DNA from: Rhynchopus sp. YZ270_cl-10
Taxonomy: Eukaryota > Euglenozoa > Diplonemea > Diplonemida > Diplonemidae
Reading direction: 5' to 3'
NCBI GenBank assembly: GCA_964035575.1
Contig: OZ037880.1
Span: 1,054,001 to 1,118,000, forward strand
Length of the DNA: 64,000 nucleotides
Part shown: positions 21,790 to 32,027 of the stretch, piece after piece
Layout of the letters: every line of letters begins with the position of its first letter
How positions within the stretch are numbered: position 1 is the stretch's first letter
Made by a program: the position numbers and the translations under genes
Notes under the pieces: generated by a model
Seen by the model: only the letters and a program-made list of their open reading frames with translations
Told to the model about the DNA's origin: nothing
Databases searched by the model: none

Positions 21790-23387
21790 CCCTATACCTC
21801 CCAAGCCGTTTTTTCAAGCCACTTTTGAGTTTTGGTTTTTGGGGCTCTCCAACCGGTAAGGGGACCCCAGATGCAAATTTTTGATCGTACCTAGCCGCAA
21901 TTGAAAGATTTTGAACACGGCTTTCAATTCCATTTTTTTAAGTTTTTTTTCGAAAAAAATGTTATCCCCAAAATGAGGTAAGCATAAAATCCACTTTTTG
22001 GTTTTTGACTAATTCGGCCGGCCGAGGAAAAACCCGTAAATTATTGTTGTCCGAAAATGGCGTTATTTGAAAGATTGATCACAAAATCTTTTCAAAGAAA
22101 AAAAAATCGAGCAAAAAGTCCTAGTAGAACCCAACTTATATGAGTGCAGCTCTGTTAACAGCCATGTCTAAAACTGGTTTCCTTAACGATTTACACTGAA
22201 ACATGTCTAAAAACGTAAAAAATGGGCGATTTTTCACAATTTGGGCATCTCCTGAGGTTGAAAGTCCCCAGAATGGGTCGGAACGACCCTGTGACCCGAA
22301 AATCCATGAAAAAAGCACCCCGAAATACGAAAAAACAGTGAAAATTCGGCTTACTATGTGCTCTGCATAGGTCGTGTGTGTGGGGTGTTTTTGTGGTTTT
22401 GGTGGCAACTCGCCCCAGCATCCAAATGGCAAACAGATGCACAAAGGTTTTCGATTTTTGCTTATTTTAAAAGATTTGAGTCAAATAGTTTCCCTAAAAC
22501 CAAAGGATTTTTACGAAAACAAGCAGAACCATTATCAGATCATGACGACCCCTAGTCATAACCATGTCCTTCGGGTCGAAGGGGTGCCTCTTGGGTGGGT
22601 AGCAGTCCACAGATCCAAAGTGCAATCAGATGCGTAAAAGTTTTCGATTCTTGTTTCTTTTGAAAGATTCGTGTCAAAATCTTTGAAATATATAAAAATA
22701 TTTTAACGAAAACAAGTAGAACCTCATACAGAGCATGGGGTGTCATTGAGGAGCCAGAATAGGGGGTGCCCGTCCAAAGGGCCGTGAAAAGTGGTACTAC
22801 TCCCCCCAGCATCGAAAGTAATATCAGATGCACAAAAGTTTTCGATTTTTGCTTCTTTTGAAAGATCGGTGCAAATTCTTTCAACATAAAAAAAGTGTTT
22901 TTACGAAAATGAGTAGAACCTATGTCAGAGCACGTTGTCTTACAGATTTTAGAATATGGGGGGGTCACAGGGGTGCTCACACCCCCACCCCGCCTCCCCC
23001 CAGCATCGAAAGTAATATCCGATGCATAAAAGTTTTCGATTCTTGCTTCTTTTGAAAGATCGGCGAAAAATCTTTCAAAATATATAAAAAATTGTGTTCA
23101 CGAAAATGGGTAGAACCCGACTAAGGGCTTGGCGGCATTGGGTATCGCGAAAGGTACAGATTGGGGGTGTGGGTGAAAAAACGTCACTTTTGGTGAAAGT
23201 AGCACCCCAGCCCCCAGCACCGAAAGTAATATCCGATGCATAAAAGTTTTCGACTCTTGCTTCTTTTGGAAGATCGGTGCAAATTCTTTCCACATAAAAA
23301 AAATGTTTTTACAAAAATGAGTTGAACCTGTCTAACAGCATGGCGTCATTTCGAAAGCCATTAAAGTGGCTCTTGGGGTGTATAGGG
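21790..23387. mobile_element. piggyBac-like non-autonomous DNA element with internal tandem modules
   Basis: The left end TTAA (21786-21789) + CCCTATACCTCCCAAG is mirrored on the right by CTTGGGGTGTATAGGG + TTAA (23388-23391). A TTAA target duplication and inverted ends starting CCC are the piggyBac hallmark. The ends also share AGCCACTTT further in. The 1598-bp interior encodes no transposase. From about 22440 it is five tandem modules, marked by TTTTCGA at 22448, 22641, 22839, 23032 and 23247 (spacing 193-215), each holding a CTTTTGAAAGAT-like word and a TAGAACC-like word. It is therefore non-autonomous, and the helper copy is not in the window. Confidence 0.8.
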
Positions 23388-23571
23388 TTAAAAAAAAAAA
23401 AAAAAAAATGGAAATTTTTAAAAATGTCATTTCTCCCCCCTCCTTATTTTTCACCACAGTTTTTGACCTTTTTTGTGCAAAAATCTGTACAAAAAACGAG
23501 TTGCTGTGCTGTTCAATCAATATTGACTGAACACAGCGAGGCTTAGTTTTTTCATGAAATGTAATTTTACG

Positions 23572-23713
23572 AAATATTGGTGCTCCTGAAATAAAAAATA
23601 CCAAGTACGCAACAACTACGCAATATAGGGTATTCCTGTAATTTTTTTTTTCGTGCACAAAGTGCGCAACAAGTACGCAACAAAATGGGGTTTTCAGGAG
23701 CACCAAATATTGA
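23572..23713. mobile_element. Short MITE-like inverted-repeat element
   Basis: AATATTGGTGCTCCTGAAA on the left and TTTCAGGAGCACCAAATATT on the right are reverse complements with one extra base. The interior holds repeated ACGCAACAA words (GTACGCAACAACTACGCAA and GCGCAACAAGTACGCAACA). About 140 bp, no coding. Confidence 0.65.
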
Positions 23714-23793
23714 TTCACTTTACACACCCTTAAATACCCTTTCAGCCCCCTTCTGTATCAGACCTCCATTTCTCCCCCCCCCCAACACACACA

Positions 23794-25935
23794 ATGTTGG
23801 ACAAAAAGATGTGTGCGCTCGCAGTTGTGTTTGTATTGTTGTTGTTCTCATTATGGAACAACTCGCGTCTCATGAATTTGAATCGAAGCACGGCTGAGCA
23901 CACTTCCTATGTTGACCATGACGCACGAAGCCGGATGATAAGCTTTAACGCCACACTACCCGCTCTCCGATACATGACTGACAACCTCTTAACAAGGACA
24001 GGCAAGTGGGACAAGGCATTGCAGGAAACAGAGCACAACTTAGGAAAGGATACATACTTTTGGACAGACGACAATGCCCATGCACTGGAAGCCTACATCA
24101 TGCCTGGCGTCTACGAACAGAACACTAAACCGGCGAACTACATTCTTGACTTCCTTTTCAATATGTCCTCCGAAGGTCTCATCCTCCGTCGTCAAGCGAA
24201 AAACCGCATTGAAGAAGTCAAACACGACGACGGAACGATCGACATCGCCAACGCAATAATGTCGCATCAACTGAACGCAAACATGGCCATCCACCAGGGC
24301 ATCATCCTCCACCACAACGGACCAGAACCTGCAGCAGTCATACACCAAAGCTGGAAGGTCAGCTTTATGGTCGACAATGTCCCCTATCTCCTTGATACGA
24401 CCAATGCCACGGTCACAACCACAGCCACAACCAGACGTACGCCATACCGTTTCCGCGACGATCGTCTATTGAGCAAGGAAACAACCTCAATCATGGTGAA
24501 AGGGGTAGCAACGGTGCCTGAAGTGGCCGAAGCGACGATCACCTATTTGGTCAGAGGCAACAATGTGGTGACACGCGCTGAGGTGTCTGTTGTTGCGTTG
24601 GGTGAGTCTCCAGTATCGGATGTGGTTGTGACCCTCACAAAGAACCTTTCTTCTGCAGCAACCGGACGTTCCTATGCAAAGGTCTGCGCACAGCATGCAG
24701 ACAGCGCTGTCATCTGCAAGTCGGGGCGTGATTCGCTTCCGCTCGCAATCGACACTGCAAGCCTCGAATGGTTTTCCGTTGTGGAAGAGCTGGGTCCGAG
24801 GGGGTTTGCCTATGGTTTTCATACTCCGGTCAAAACGAGTATGTCCGACATCCGCCTCAGCATCGACAACAACACCATCACTGCGATTGAGACCGTCTTC
24901 AAGGTCCCCGACTCTGACAACTCAAGTATCGTGTCTGACACGTTCCTCTCGTACGGTGCACATCATATGGAAACACTTCCCTATGGAGAATTGATGAAGA
25001 CGATTGAAAGCCGTGTCCAAATAACGGACCTCTCAGTGACGCACGACTACGGTGTTGCGTTGTCGAGTGTGGCATCGTTTGCGTTTTTTTTGAGACAGAA
25101 GCGGTACTCAGCTCCCGCAGCTCTCATGAAGTGGAAGGGAAACCTTTGTTTCACATGGGCCCTGAAACAGTTGACGCATTATATGAACACTTTGGAGAAA
25201 GTCCGTGAGGAGCCTTCGAGGGAGATGTTCTTTAGGGGAACTGCCTATGCGCTGCTTGGGGCAATCAAGCTTGCGAGTGTTAATAGGGTTTTGCCAATTC
25301 GCAAACAGCTTGAATTGTACATCAACCGCTTAACCTCTCGGATCCTTGAGAGACAACATGAGGACGGGATTTTCTTGTGTTTTACAGGACAAAATGTGTC
25401 GTTGGATTGCCATGGTGCTGGGGTGCTTGCTTTGTCGTGGGTGTTGACGAGCTATGAGAACAAAAGGTTTGTACATGCGGTGAAGAGGGATGTGGTGTTG
25501 GAAAGCTTGACGAGGGCGGTGACGGCTATGGACTACAAAGCGCATCAGAGCGTTGATGACCAAGACCAGCTTCAACTCAACATGAAGATGGAGATCCTTC
25601 GGGACACTGACGGCTCTCTCTGGGGGTACAAGCCTGCCATTCTCGCGAGAGGTCTGAACGCCCTGGAACAGTACTCACGCTACTCCGAACGGCTTGACTA
25701 CAAAGTAGAGACCACAGCAGGTGCCCTCCGCCATGCTATCTCCGGCCTCCTCGACTCGGCATCCAGATACCCTGCTCCAACAAAGAACAACACAGGCCAA
25801 CTGTTGTTGGGCCCCTACCGCGAGTTCCTCACCTCCCACCGCAGCAATGAAACCAACTCCGAAACCCAACCCCTCTGCATGCTGGGCTACTACCCGCAGT
25901 ACGAAGAAATGTACTACTCTTTGTTGAGGAAGTAG
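23794..25935 (+). CDS. Type II membrane protein, unknown family, tandem copy 1
   Basis: 713 aa, single exon. A short cytosolic N-terminus (MLDKKM) and a strong hydrophobic segment at about residues 7-21 indicate a signal anchor; the rest carries many N-glycosylation sequons (such as NRS, NAT, NMS, NNT, NVS), as expected for a lumenal or surface protein. Shared family motifs are FWTDDNAHALEAYIMPGVYE (about 90-109), GPRGFAYGFHTPVKTS, THDYGVALSSVASFAFF, FRGTAYALLGAIKLAS and the terminal LGYYPQYEEMYYSLLRK. It is almost identical to the next gene except in four short clusters (about residues 65-130, 208-230, one residue near 245, and about 435-443). Function unknown. The acceptor-like CCCTTTCAG lies about 50 bases before the ATG. 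Confidence 0.82.
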   Translation: MLDKKMCALAVVFVLLLFSLWNNSRLMNLNRSTAEHTSYVDHDARSRMISFNATLPALRYMTDNLLTRTGKWDKALQETEHNLGKDTYFWTDDNAHALEAYIMPGVYEQNTKPANYILDFLFNMSSEGLILRRQAKNRIEEVKHDDGTIDIANAIMSHQLNANMAIHQGIILHHNGPEPAAVIHQSWKVSFMVDNVPYLLDTTNATVTTTATTRRTPYRFRDDRLLSKETTSIMVKGVATVPEVAEATITYLVRGNNVVTRAEVSVVALGESPVSDVVVTLTKNLSSAATGRSYAKVCAQHADSAVICKSGRDSLPLAIDTASLEWFSVVEELGPRGFAYGFHTPVKTSMSDIRLSIDNNTITAIETVFKVPDSDNSSIVSDTFLSYGAHHMETLPYGELMKTIESRVQITDLSVTHDYGVALSSVASFAFFLRQKRYSAPAALMKWKGNLCFTWALKQLTHYMNTLEKVREEPSREMFFRGTAYALLGAIKLASVNRVLPIRKQLELYINRLTSRILERQHEDGIFLCFTGQNVSLDCHGAGVLALSWVLTSYENKRFVHAVKRDVVLESLTRAVTAMDYKAHQSVDDQDQLQLNMKMEILRDTDGSLWGYKPAILARGLNALEQYSRYSERLDYKVETTAGALRHAISGLLDSASRYPAPTKNNTGQLLLGPYREFLTSHRSNETNSETQPLCMLGYYPQYEEMYYSLLRK

Positions 25936-27059
25936 GAAGCAGGGGTGGACGGGGAGAGAGAGCGGAAAGGAGAGGAGGAAGTGGAGGAAGGGATTAAAAA
26001 AATGGTTGCAGTGTGAAGCCACAGCCTGGGGGTGTATAGCATTGCAACCAGTACTGTTGTCCTGGCCCCCTTCGGGTGAATTATTGAGTGTAGAAAGCCC
26101 TTTTCATCACTCTGTGGGGGAGATGTGGATTTCTCTTGTAGTGTTTGTTCGTTTCCCCCCAAAAAGTGTGTGTCTAGAGGCGTCTGTATTTCCATCCGAT
26201 TTCATTTTTTGTTTTGTTTTGAAGTTTGATTTTGAGACGTGTGCATTGAGAGGTCCATTATCCTACGTGTCTTCTTATTTTTTCCTCGGTGCCTACATCC
26301 AGAGTCGTTTGCATTGATAACTTCCATTTTTATTTTATTTTGTGAGGATGGCTGCATGCCGAGAGACTTAAAATTATGCCATCTTCACATAACTTTTCTA
26401 GAGAGAAACAAAATGTCACCTGTAGTGAACCACAGCACGCCCCCCTCCGTCCCGAGCCACAGAAGCGCAAATTGTATTCGCATAAATTACCCACCTGTTT
26501 TGCTACGAAAGGCAACAGAGTTCTTAAGATCCCCCTTTTGTTTTGCTAACCCAAATCCCCCCCTTTTTTTTTTATTCAAGAGCGTTTTTATGTTTCCTGT
26601 GTTTCGTGATTAGTCGCGAGAGAAAAACATGCTTTTTTCATGAAATGTAATGAGAAATCATGCAAAAAAAACAAATTGTCTTGAAGCATCCTGGCCTTCG
26701 TGACATTAGAGCACAGATCCCACTTTCGTGGACGATTGTCCATGCAACTCAAAAAATAAATATCCAACGTTCAGATCTTTTGACAGGCATTTCCCTCCGC
26801 TTGAAATCATATTTTCTTCCAGTTGCAGCCAAACAGATTTCTACAACCTGGTTTTGGTTCGATGGGAAAATCGCTTGTATCTTTCCTGAATTGGAACGCT
26901 GCAGTACGAGCAGGAGGATGCCTGCGTATCTTGTATTCTGACACCTCCACCACCTCCACTATACCCATTTTGGTTCACATATCCTTCAACTGACCCCTCC
27001 CCATTGAAGGCCGTTTTTACCCCTATAATTGCAGATACCCCTGCCCCGACGCATACACA
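25936..27059 (+). other. Spacer between tandem copies
   Basis: No gene seen. 25986-26496 is found only after copy 1 and contains A-B-A repeats. 26497-26685 and 26768-26970 recur after copy 2 (29219-29400 and 29405-29605), so they belong to the duplicated unit. It ends with ATAATTGCAG (about 27034) before the ATG of copy 2. Confidence 0.65.
26170..26340 (+). repeat. Dispersed repeats, order A-B-A, degenerate
   Basis: A at about 26170-26205 (GTCTAGAGGCGTCTG), B at about 26236-26285 (GTGCATTGAGAGGTCCATTA), A at 26289-26340 (AGAGTCGTTTGCATTGATAA). The last has TTGATAAC, shared with the copy at 29711. Confidence 0.5.
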
Positions 27060-29159
27060 ATGTTGGACAAAAAGATGTGCGCGCTCGCAGTTGTGTTTGT
27101 ATTGTTGTTGTTCTCATTATGGAACAACTCGCGTCTCATGAATTTGAATCGAAGCACGGCTGAGCACACTTCCTATGTTGACCATGACGCACGAAGCCGG
27201 ATGATAAGCTTTAACGCCACACTACCCGCTCTCCGATACATGACTGACAAGCTCTGGATAGAGACAGGCGAGTGGGGCAAGGCATTGAAGGAAACAAAGC
27301 ACGACGAGGAGGAGAGCAGGGACACATACTTTTGGACAGACGACAATGCCCATGCACTGGAAGCCTACATCATGCCTGGCGTCTACGAACAGAACTTTCG
27401 ACAGGCGGACAGCATTCTTGGCTTCCTTTTCAATGTGTCCTCTGAAGGTCCCATCCTCCGCCGGCAAGCATTAAACCGCATTGAAGAAGTCAAAAACCGC
27501 GACGGAACGATCGACATCTCCAACGCAATAATGTCGCATCAACTGAACGCAAACATGGCCATCCACCAGGGCATCATCCTCCACCACAACGGACCAGAAC
27601 CTGCAGCAGTCATACACCAAAGCTGGAAGGTCAGCTTTATGGTCGACAATGTCCCCTATCTCCTTGATACGACCAATGCCACGGTCACTTCTTACCATCT
27701 GTCGTCAGAGCAAGTCATGGTGAAAGGGGTAGCAACGGTGCCTGAAGTGGCCGAAGCGACGATCACCTATTTGGTCAGAGACAACAATGTGGTGACACGC
27801 GCTGAGGTGTCTGTTGTTGCGTTGGGTGAGTCTCCAGTATCGGATGTGGTTGTGACCCTCACAAAGAACCTTTCTTCTGCAGCAACCGGACGTTCCTATG
27901 CAAAGGTCTGCGCACAGCATGCAGACAGCGCTGTCATCTGCAAGTCGGGGCGTGATTCGCTTCCGCTCGCAATCGACACTGCAAGCCTCGAATGGTTTTC
28001 CGTTGTGGAAGAGCTGGGTCCGAGGGGGTTTGCCTATGGTTTTCATACTCCGGTCAAAACGAGTATGTCCGACATCCGCCTCAGCATCGACAACAACACC
28101 ATCACTGCGATAGAGACCGTCTTCAAGGTCCCCGACTCTGACAACTCAAGTGTCGTGTCTGACACGTTCCTCTCGTACGGTGCACATCATATGGAAACAC
28201 TTCCCTATGGAGAATTGATGAAGACGATTGAAAGCCGTGTCCAAATAACGGACCTCTCAGTGACGCACGACTACGGTGTTGCGTTGTCGAGTGTGGCATC
28301 GTTTGCGTTTTTTTTGAGACAAAAGCGGTACTCACTGCAGGCACGTCTCATGAAGGTGAAGGGAAACCTCTGTTTTACATGGGCCCTGAAACAGTTGACG
28401 CATTATATGAACACTTTGGAGAAAGTCCGTGAGGAGCCTTCGAGGGAGATGTTCTTTAGGGGAACTGCCTATGCGCTGCTTGGGGCAATCAAGCTTGCGA
28501 GTGTTAATAGGGTTTTGCCAATTCGCAAACAGCTTGAATTGTACATCAACCGCTTAACCTCTCGGATCCTTGAGAGACAACATGAGGACGGGATTTTCTT
28601 GTGTTTTACAGGACAAAATGTGTCGTTGGATTGCCATGGTGCTGGGGTGCTTGCTTTGTCGTGGGTGTTGACGAGCTATGAGAACAAAAGGTTTGTACAT
28701 GCGGTGAAGAGGGATGTGGTGTTGGAAAGCTTGACGAGGGCGGTGACGGCTATGGACTACAAAGCGCATCAGAGCGTTGATGACCAAGACCAGCTTCAAC
28801 TCAACATGAAGATGGAGATCCTTCGGGACACTGACGGCTCTCTCTGGGGGTACAAGCCTGCCATTCTCGCGAGAGGTCTGAACGCCCTGGAACAGTACTC
28901 ACGCTACTCCGAACGGCTTGACTACAAAGTAGAGACCACAGCAGGTGCCCTCCGCCATGCTATCTCCGGCCTCCTCGACTCGGCATCCAGATACCCTGCT
29001 CCAACAAAGAACAACACAGGCCAACTGTTGTTGGGCCCCTACCGCGAGTTCCTCACCTCCCACCGCAGCAATGAAACCAACTCCGAAACCCAACCCCTCT
29101 GCATGCTGGGCTACTACCCGCAGTACGAAGAAATGTACTACTCTTTGCTGAGGAAGTAG
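27060..29159 (+). CDS. Type II membrane protein, unknown family, tandem copy 2
   Basis: 699 aa, single exon; same architecture as copy 1, 3266 bases downstream of its start. The first 64 residues and most of the protein after about residue 215 are nearly identical to copy 1. Differences are packed into clusters: residues about 65-88 (LWIETGEWGKALKETKHD here), about 97-122, a shorter segment after TTNATVT (SYHLSSEQ replaces a 24-residue stretch), and YSLQARLMKVK near residue 425. Clustered replacement in otherwise identical sequence points to gene conversion or selected diversification rather than drift. The 3' flank continues the duplication to about 29605. Confidence 0.82.
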   Translation: MLDKKMCALAVVFVLLLFSLWNNSRLMNLNRSTAEHTSYVDHDARSRMISFNATLPALRYMTDKLWIETGEWGKALKETKHDEEESRDTYFWTDDNAHALEAYIMPGVYEQNFRQADSILGFLFNVSSEGPILRRQALNRIEEVKNRDGTIDISNAIMSHQLNANMAIHQGIILHHNGPEPAAVIHQSWKVSFMVDNVPYLLDTTNATVTSYHLSSEQVMVKGVATVPEVAEATITYLVRDNNVVTRAEVSVVALGESPVSDVVVTLTKNLSSAATGRSYAKVCAQHADSAVICKSGRDSLPLAIDTASLEWFSVVEELGPRGFAYGFHTPVKTSMSDIRLSIDNNTITAIETVFKVPDSDNSSVVSDTFLSYGAHHMETLPYGELMKTIESRVQITDLSVTHDYGVALSSVASFAFFLRQKRYSLQARLMKVKGNLCFTWALKQLTHYMNTLEKVREEPSREMFFRGTAYALLGAIKLASVNRVLPIRKQLELYINRLTSRILERQHEDGIFLCFTGQNVSLDCHGAGVLALSWVLTSYENKRFVHAVKRDVVLESLTRAVTAMDYKAHQSVDDQDQLQLNMKMEILRDTDGSLWGYKPAILARGLNALEQYSRYSERLDYKVETTAGALRHAISGLLDSASRYPAPTKNNTGQLLLGPYREFLTSHRSNETNSETQPLCMLGYYPQYEEMYYSLLRK

Positions 29160-29710
29160 GAAGCAGGGGGTAGACGGGGAGAGAGAGAGAGAGAGAGAGA
29201 GAGAGGAAGAGGTGGAGGAATTTTGCTACGAAAGGCAACAGAGTTCTTAAGATCCCCCTTTTGTTTTGCTAACCCAAATCCCCCCTTTTTTTTTTCAAGA
29301 GCGTTTTTATGTTTCCTGTATTTCGTGAATAGTCGCGAGAAAAAACATGCTTTTTTTCATGAAATGTCATAAGAAATCATGCAACAAAAATTGTCTTGTT
29401 CGTCATTCAGATCTTTTGACAGGCATTTCCCTCCGCTTGAAATCATATTTTCTTCCAGTTGCAGCCAAACAGATTTCTACAACCTGGTTTTGGTTCGATG
29501 GGAATATCACTTGTATCTTTCCTGAATTGGAACGCTGCAGTACGAGCAGGAGGATGTCTACGTATATTGTATTCTGACACCACCTCCACTATACCCATTT
29601 TGTGTTAAAGAATATTCCAACGAACCCTCCCAGCCGTTTTTACTCCCACAGTTTTAGTCGCCGTTCACATTTTTTTTTTCCGTCCATGGCTAGCATCGTA
29701 CGTGGCAGCA

Positions 29711-29750
29711 GTCGGAGGTACCTGCATTGATAACTTCACTTTCTTCCCCC
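29711..29750 (+). repeat. Dispersed repeat, type A
   Basis: CGGAGGTACCTGCATTGATA, then ACTTCACTTTCTTCCC; degenerate. Confidence 0.45.
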
Positions 29751-29853
29751 CATCGATTCACTCAAATAATCGCTCCATTGTTGTTGACATTATACCCGAC
29801 AACTCCATTGTGGAATCCTGCGAAGTTGCTGCTATACAATAATGTGATCAAAG

Positions 29854-29890
29854 GTGACTCAGAAAGGCTTAGTGTTCATCTTATTATTTC
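29854..29890 (+). repeat. Dispersed repeat, type B
   Basis: GTGACTCAGAAAGGCTTAGT, then GTTCATCTTATTATTTC; lies in the presumed leader of the coiled-coil gene. Confidence 0.55.
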
Positions 29891-29933
29891 AAACACCACC
29901 ACCACCCCTTCAGACACCCACACCTCTTTTCTC

Positions 29934-31919
29934 ATGGACCGTGCGTATGGAAGCCCTGAGAGGGTTGCGCTTGGGTCATCCCTTGGTTCTTCTCTTGGTG
30001 GATATGCTTCACGGTCGACCGTGTCACGTCCTGGTGTGCACTCACCTGGAAGTCCTTCACCGGTGTCGCCACACCCCGCACACCCTTCACCCCCCGCTGG
30101 AAGGCAGAACGGGAGTGACACCTTAGAACTAAAGCTCCGCATCCAACAGCTGCGCAAGACGATTGACTCCTCCTCTTCTGCAACCCGTTTGTCGCCTTCT
30201 CCAGGGCGTGCCGGATCTGCGACGCACGGAGGCCTCCTGCAGTCACCCCCTGCAGCAGACTCTGCGTCAGACAGAGAACAGCTCATCAAAGAAACCGAGC
30301 GTCGCCGTCTCCTCGAAATTGAGAAGGAAAGGATCCGTGGACAGCAGGTCGATAAGTTAAAGAATGCCTTGGAGACCTTGAGGGAAGAGTCCAGCAGGGA
30401 TCGGGCCGAAGCGGCGAGGGTTATTAAAAGCTTAGAGGCTGATGTGAGGAGAGCGAAAAGCCAATCCGCATCACCACGACGCGAACCTAGCGCAAGCGCG
30501 GATACTCGCGAGGAGGAAATGCAACGCACCATCGCAAGCTTAAGACGCGAACTCGCACAATCCGACTCCCACATCAAGCATCTCGAGGAAGAACGGACAC
30601 GCGACGCACAAAATGCCGTTGTTCTCCAAGCAGGGCAAGACGAAGCTGCCGCCAAAACCCGGTCCCTGCAGCTGGACTGGGAAAAGGAGAGATTTGCTTT
30701 GACCGAACAGATGAAGGATATGAGAGAGGAGCTTTCCATCCTGAAAGGGGAGCATGCCAGGCTGGAAGGAAGCTGTGAGGACCGGGCACGCCAGGTGGAG
30801 ATGGAAACAGATGGCTTGAAGGCTGCGCTTCGTGCGTCAGAAGAAGAGAACAGCACAGAGCGGAGCCAGCATGCGAAGACTGTCGAGTTTTTGAAGGCTG
30901 AGCTACAGAGAATGGAGGACACTGTACAGGAGGAACGCTCCTTTTCCAATGGCCTACGCAAAGAGCTAGCAGAGCGTGTCGAAAGACAGGTTGAACACCA
31001 CGAAGTAGAACTCAAGCAATACGACTCTCCCGCAAGAGAGCAAACCCCAGAAGCGGAAGAAAAGGGAGGAGGAGGAGCTGTCACCCCAGTGAAGAGCGAC
31101 GACAAAACTGTCGAAGCTGACATCGTTGAGTCTGTAGTTCAGAGGGAAGAAGAAGAAGTGCCAGAGATGAAGGAAAAGGTGCAAATTGAGGAGAAGCCTG
31201 CAAAGGGTGAGAAGAAGACTGTAAAAGCCAATAAGGCAGGCGCAGTGATGACAGGGATGGTCATCATCCTGCCGATTCTGTTGGTAGCGTCTCTGGTATG
31301 GGCTTTTTTCCCCCCCTCCCACTAAGTTTTTCACTGCAGCTTGTATTGTGGGTTAGGGTATACCCTAGAAGGACCTTTTTTATACCCGGTCTTGGGAAAA
31401 ATCACACCAGATTAGCAAAATAAACTCTATCAGAAGGCAAAACCCCTTTTTACTTCATTTCAGGTTCTGGCCGGTGTGTCCATTTCATGCGAAACCGGTT
31501 CATTTATTGAGACCTTCGGTGAGGAGCAGCGTGAGACGTGCACCTCGCTGCGGGAAGGGGCTTTGGTTGTGCGGGACGGACTTCGCAGTGGCTGGGATCA
31601 GGTAGAGGGGGTTGTGGGGGACCTCAGCTGGGTGTACGAGGCTGTGCGGGACGGGGTGAATGAGGGGCGGAACTACGTCGCTGCGGCGCTCTCGCTGGAA
31701 CCAGGTGCGGACACGGACGCGCTGACGAGCTTCGTGGCCACCGCGGTGCTCGTGGTCTGCCTGCTCCCCCTAATCGCCTTTGTGTTCCTCAGCAGCGCGC
31801 TTCCCATCCTCATCCTCCTTGCCGGGTACGTCACCCTGTACCCCTCAGAGACTCTCTCCTTCTACACTGCCCAAATTGCTGGGATTCAAAGCATCTTGAA
31901 TACTGCCGGTCTCGCCTGA
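29934..31919 (+). CDS. Coiled-coil protein with C-terminal membrane segments
   Basis: Exons 29934-31295 and 31464-31919 (intron GTATGG...CATTTCAG) give 605 aa. Residues 1-65 are Ser/Pro/Gly-rich and disordered; about 65-375 is a long charged coiled coil; about 375-435 is acidic and Lys-rich. A hydrophobic segment then begins (GMVIILPILLVASL) and continues across the splice junction into VLAGVSIS, which supports the splice because the unspliced frame stops in the middle of the helix. The C-terminal part has a second long hydrophobic region (about 555-585), possibly a hairpin. This resembles tail-anchored tethers or golgins in layout, but I do not recognise a family. Likely an organelle-surface protein with its coiled coil in the cytosol (inference). 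Confidence 0.75.
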
Positions 31920-32027
31920 TGTAGATAAAAAAAATACACTCTTTTTTTTTGCATACGATTTTAGTGATCAGCTCTTTTCGTTGACCGCAGCCATTTTTTT
32001 TCAGGAAGGCTGGGTGGGCGCTGATAA

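Larger units (their letters stand above)
29160..29933 (+). other. Spacer, remnant of a third repeat unit
   Basis: A GA microsatellite at about 29180-29204, then sequence matching the spacer between the tandem copies (29219-29605). A shared CCTCCACTATACCCATTTT and CCGTTTTTAC follow, so the tail of the unit extends almost to where a third gene would begin, but no third gene is present. The acceptor-like CCCCTTCAG is at about 29912. Confidence 0.65.

Noticed and set aside
22440-23330. CRISPR-like array (five spaced repeats)
   Set aside because: Modules are about 200 bases and diverge throughout, with no short identical repeat and unique spacer; they lie inside a TTAA-flanked transposable element in eukaryotic DNA.
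29876-31123. 415-residue minus-strand frame opposite the coiled-coil gene
   Set aside because: Composition (Ser/Cys/Arg-rich) is the mirror of the real coiled-coil gene; no family match.
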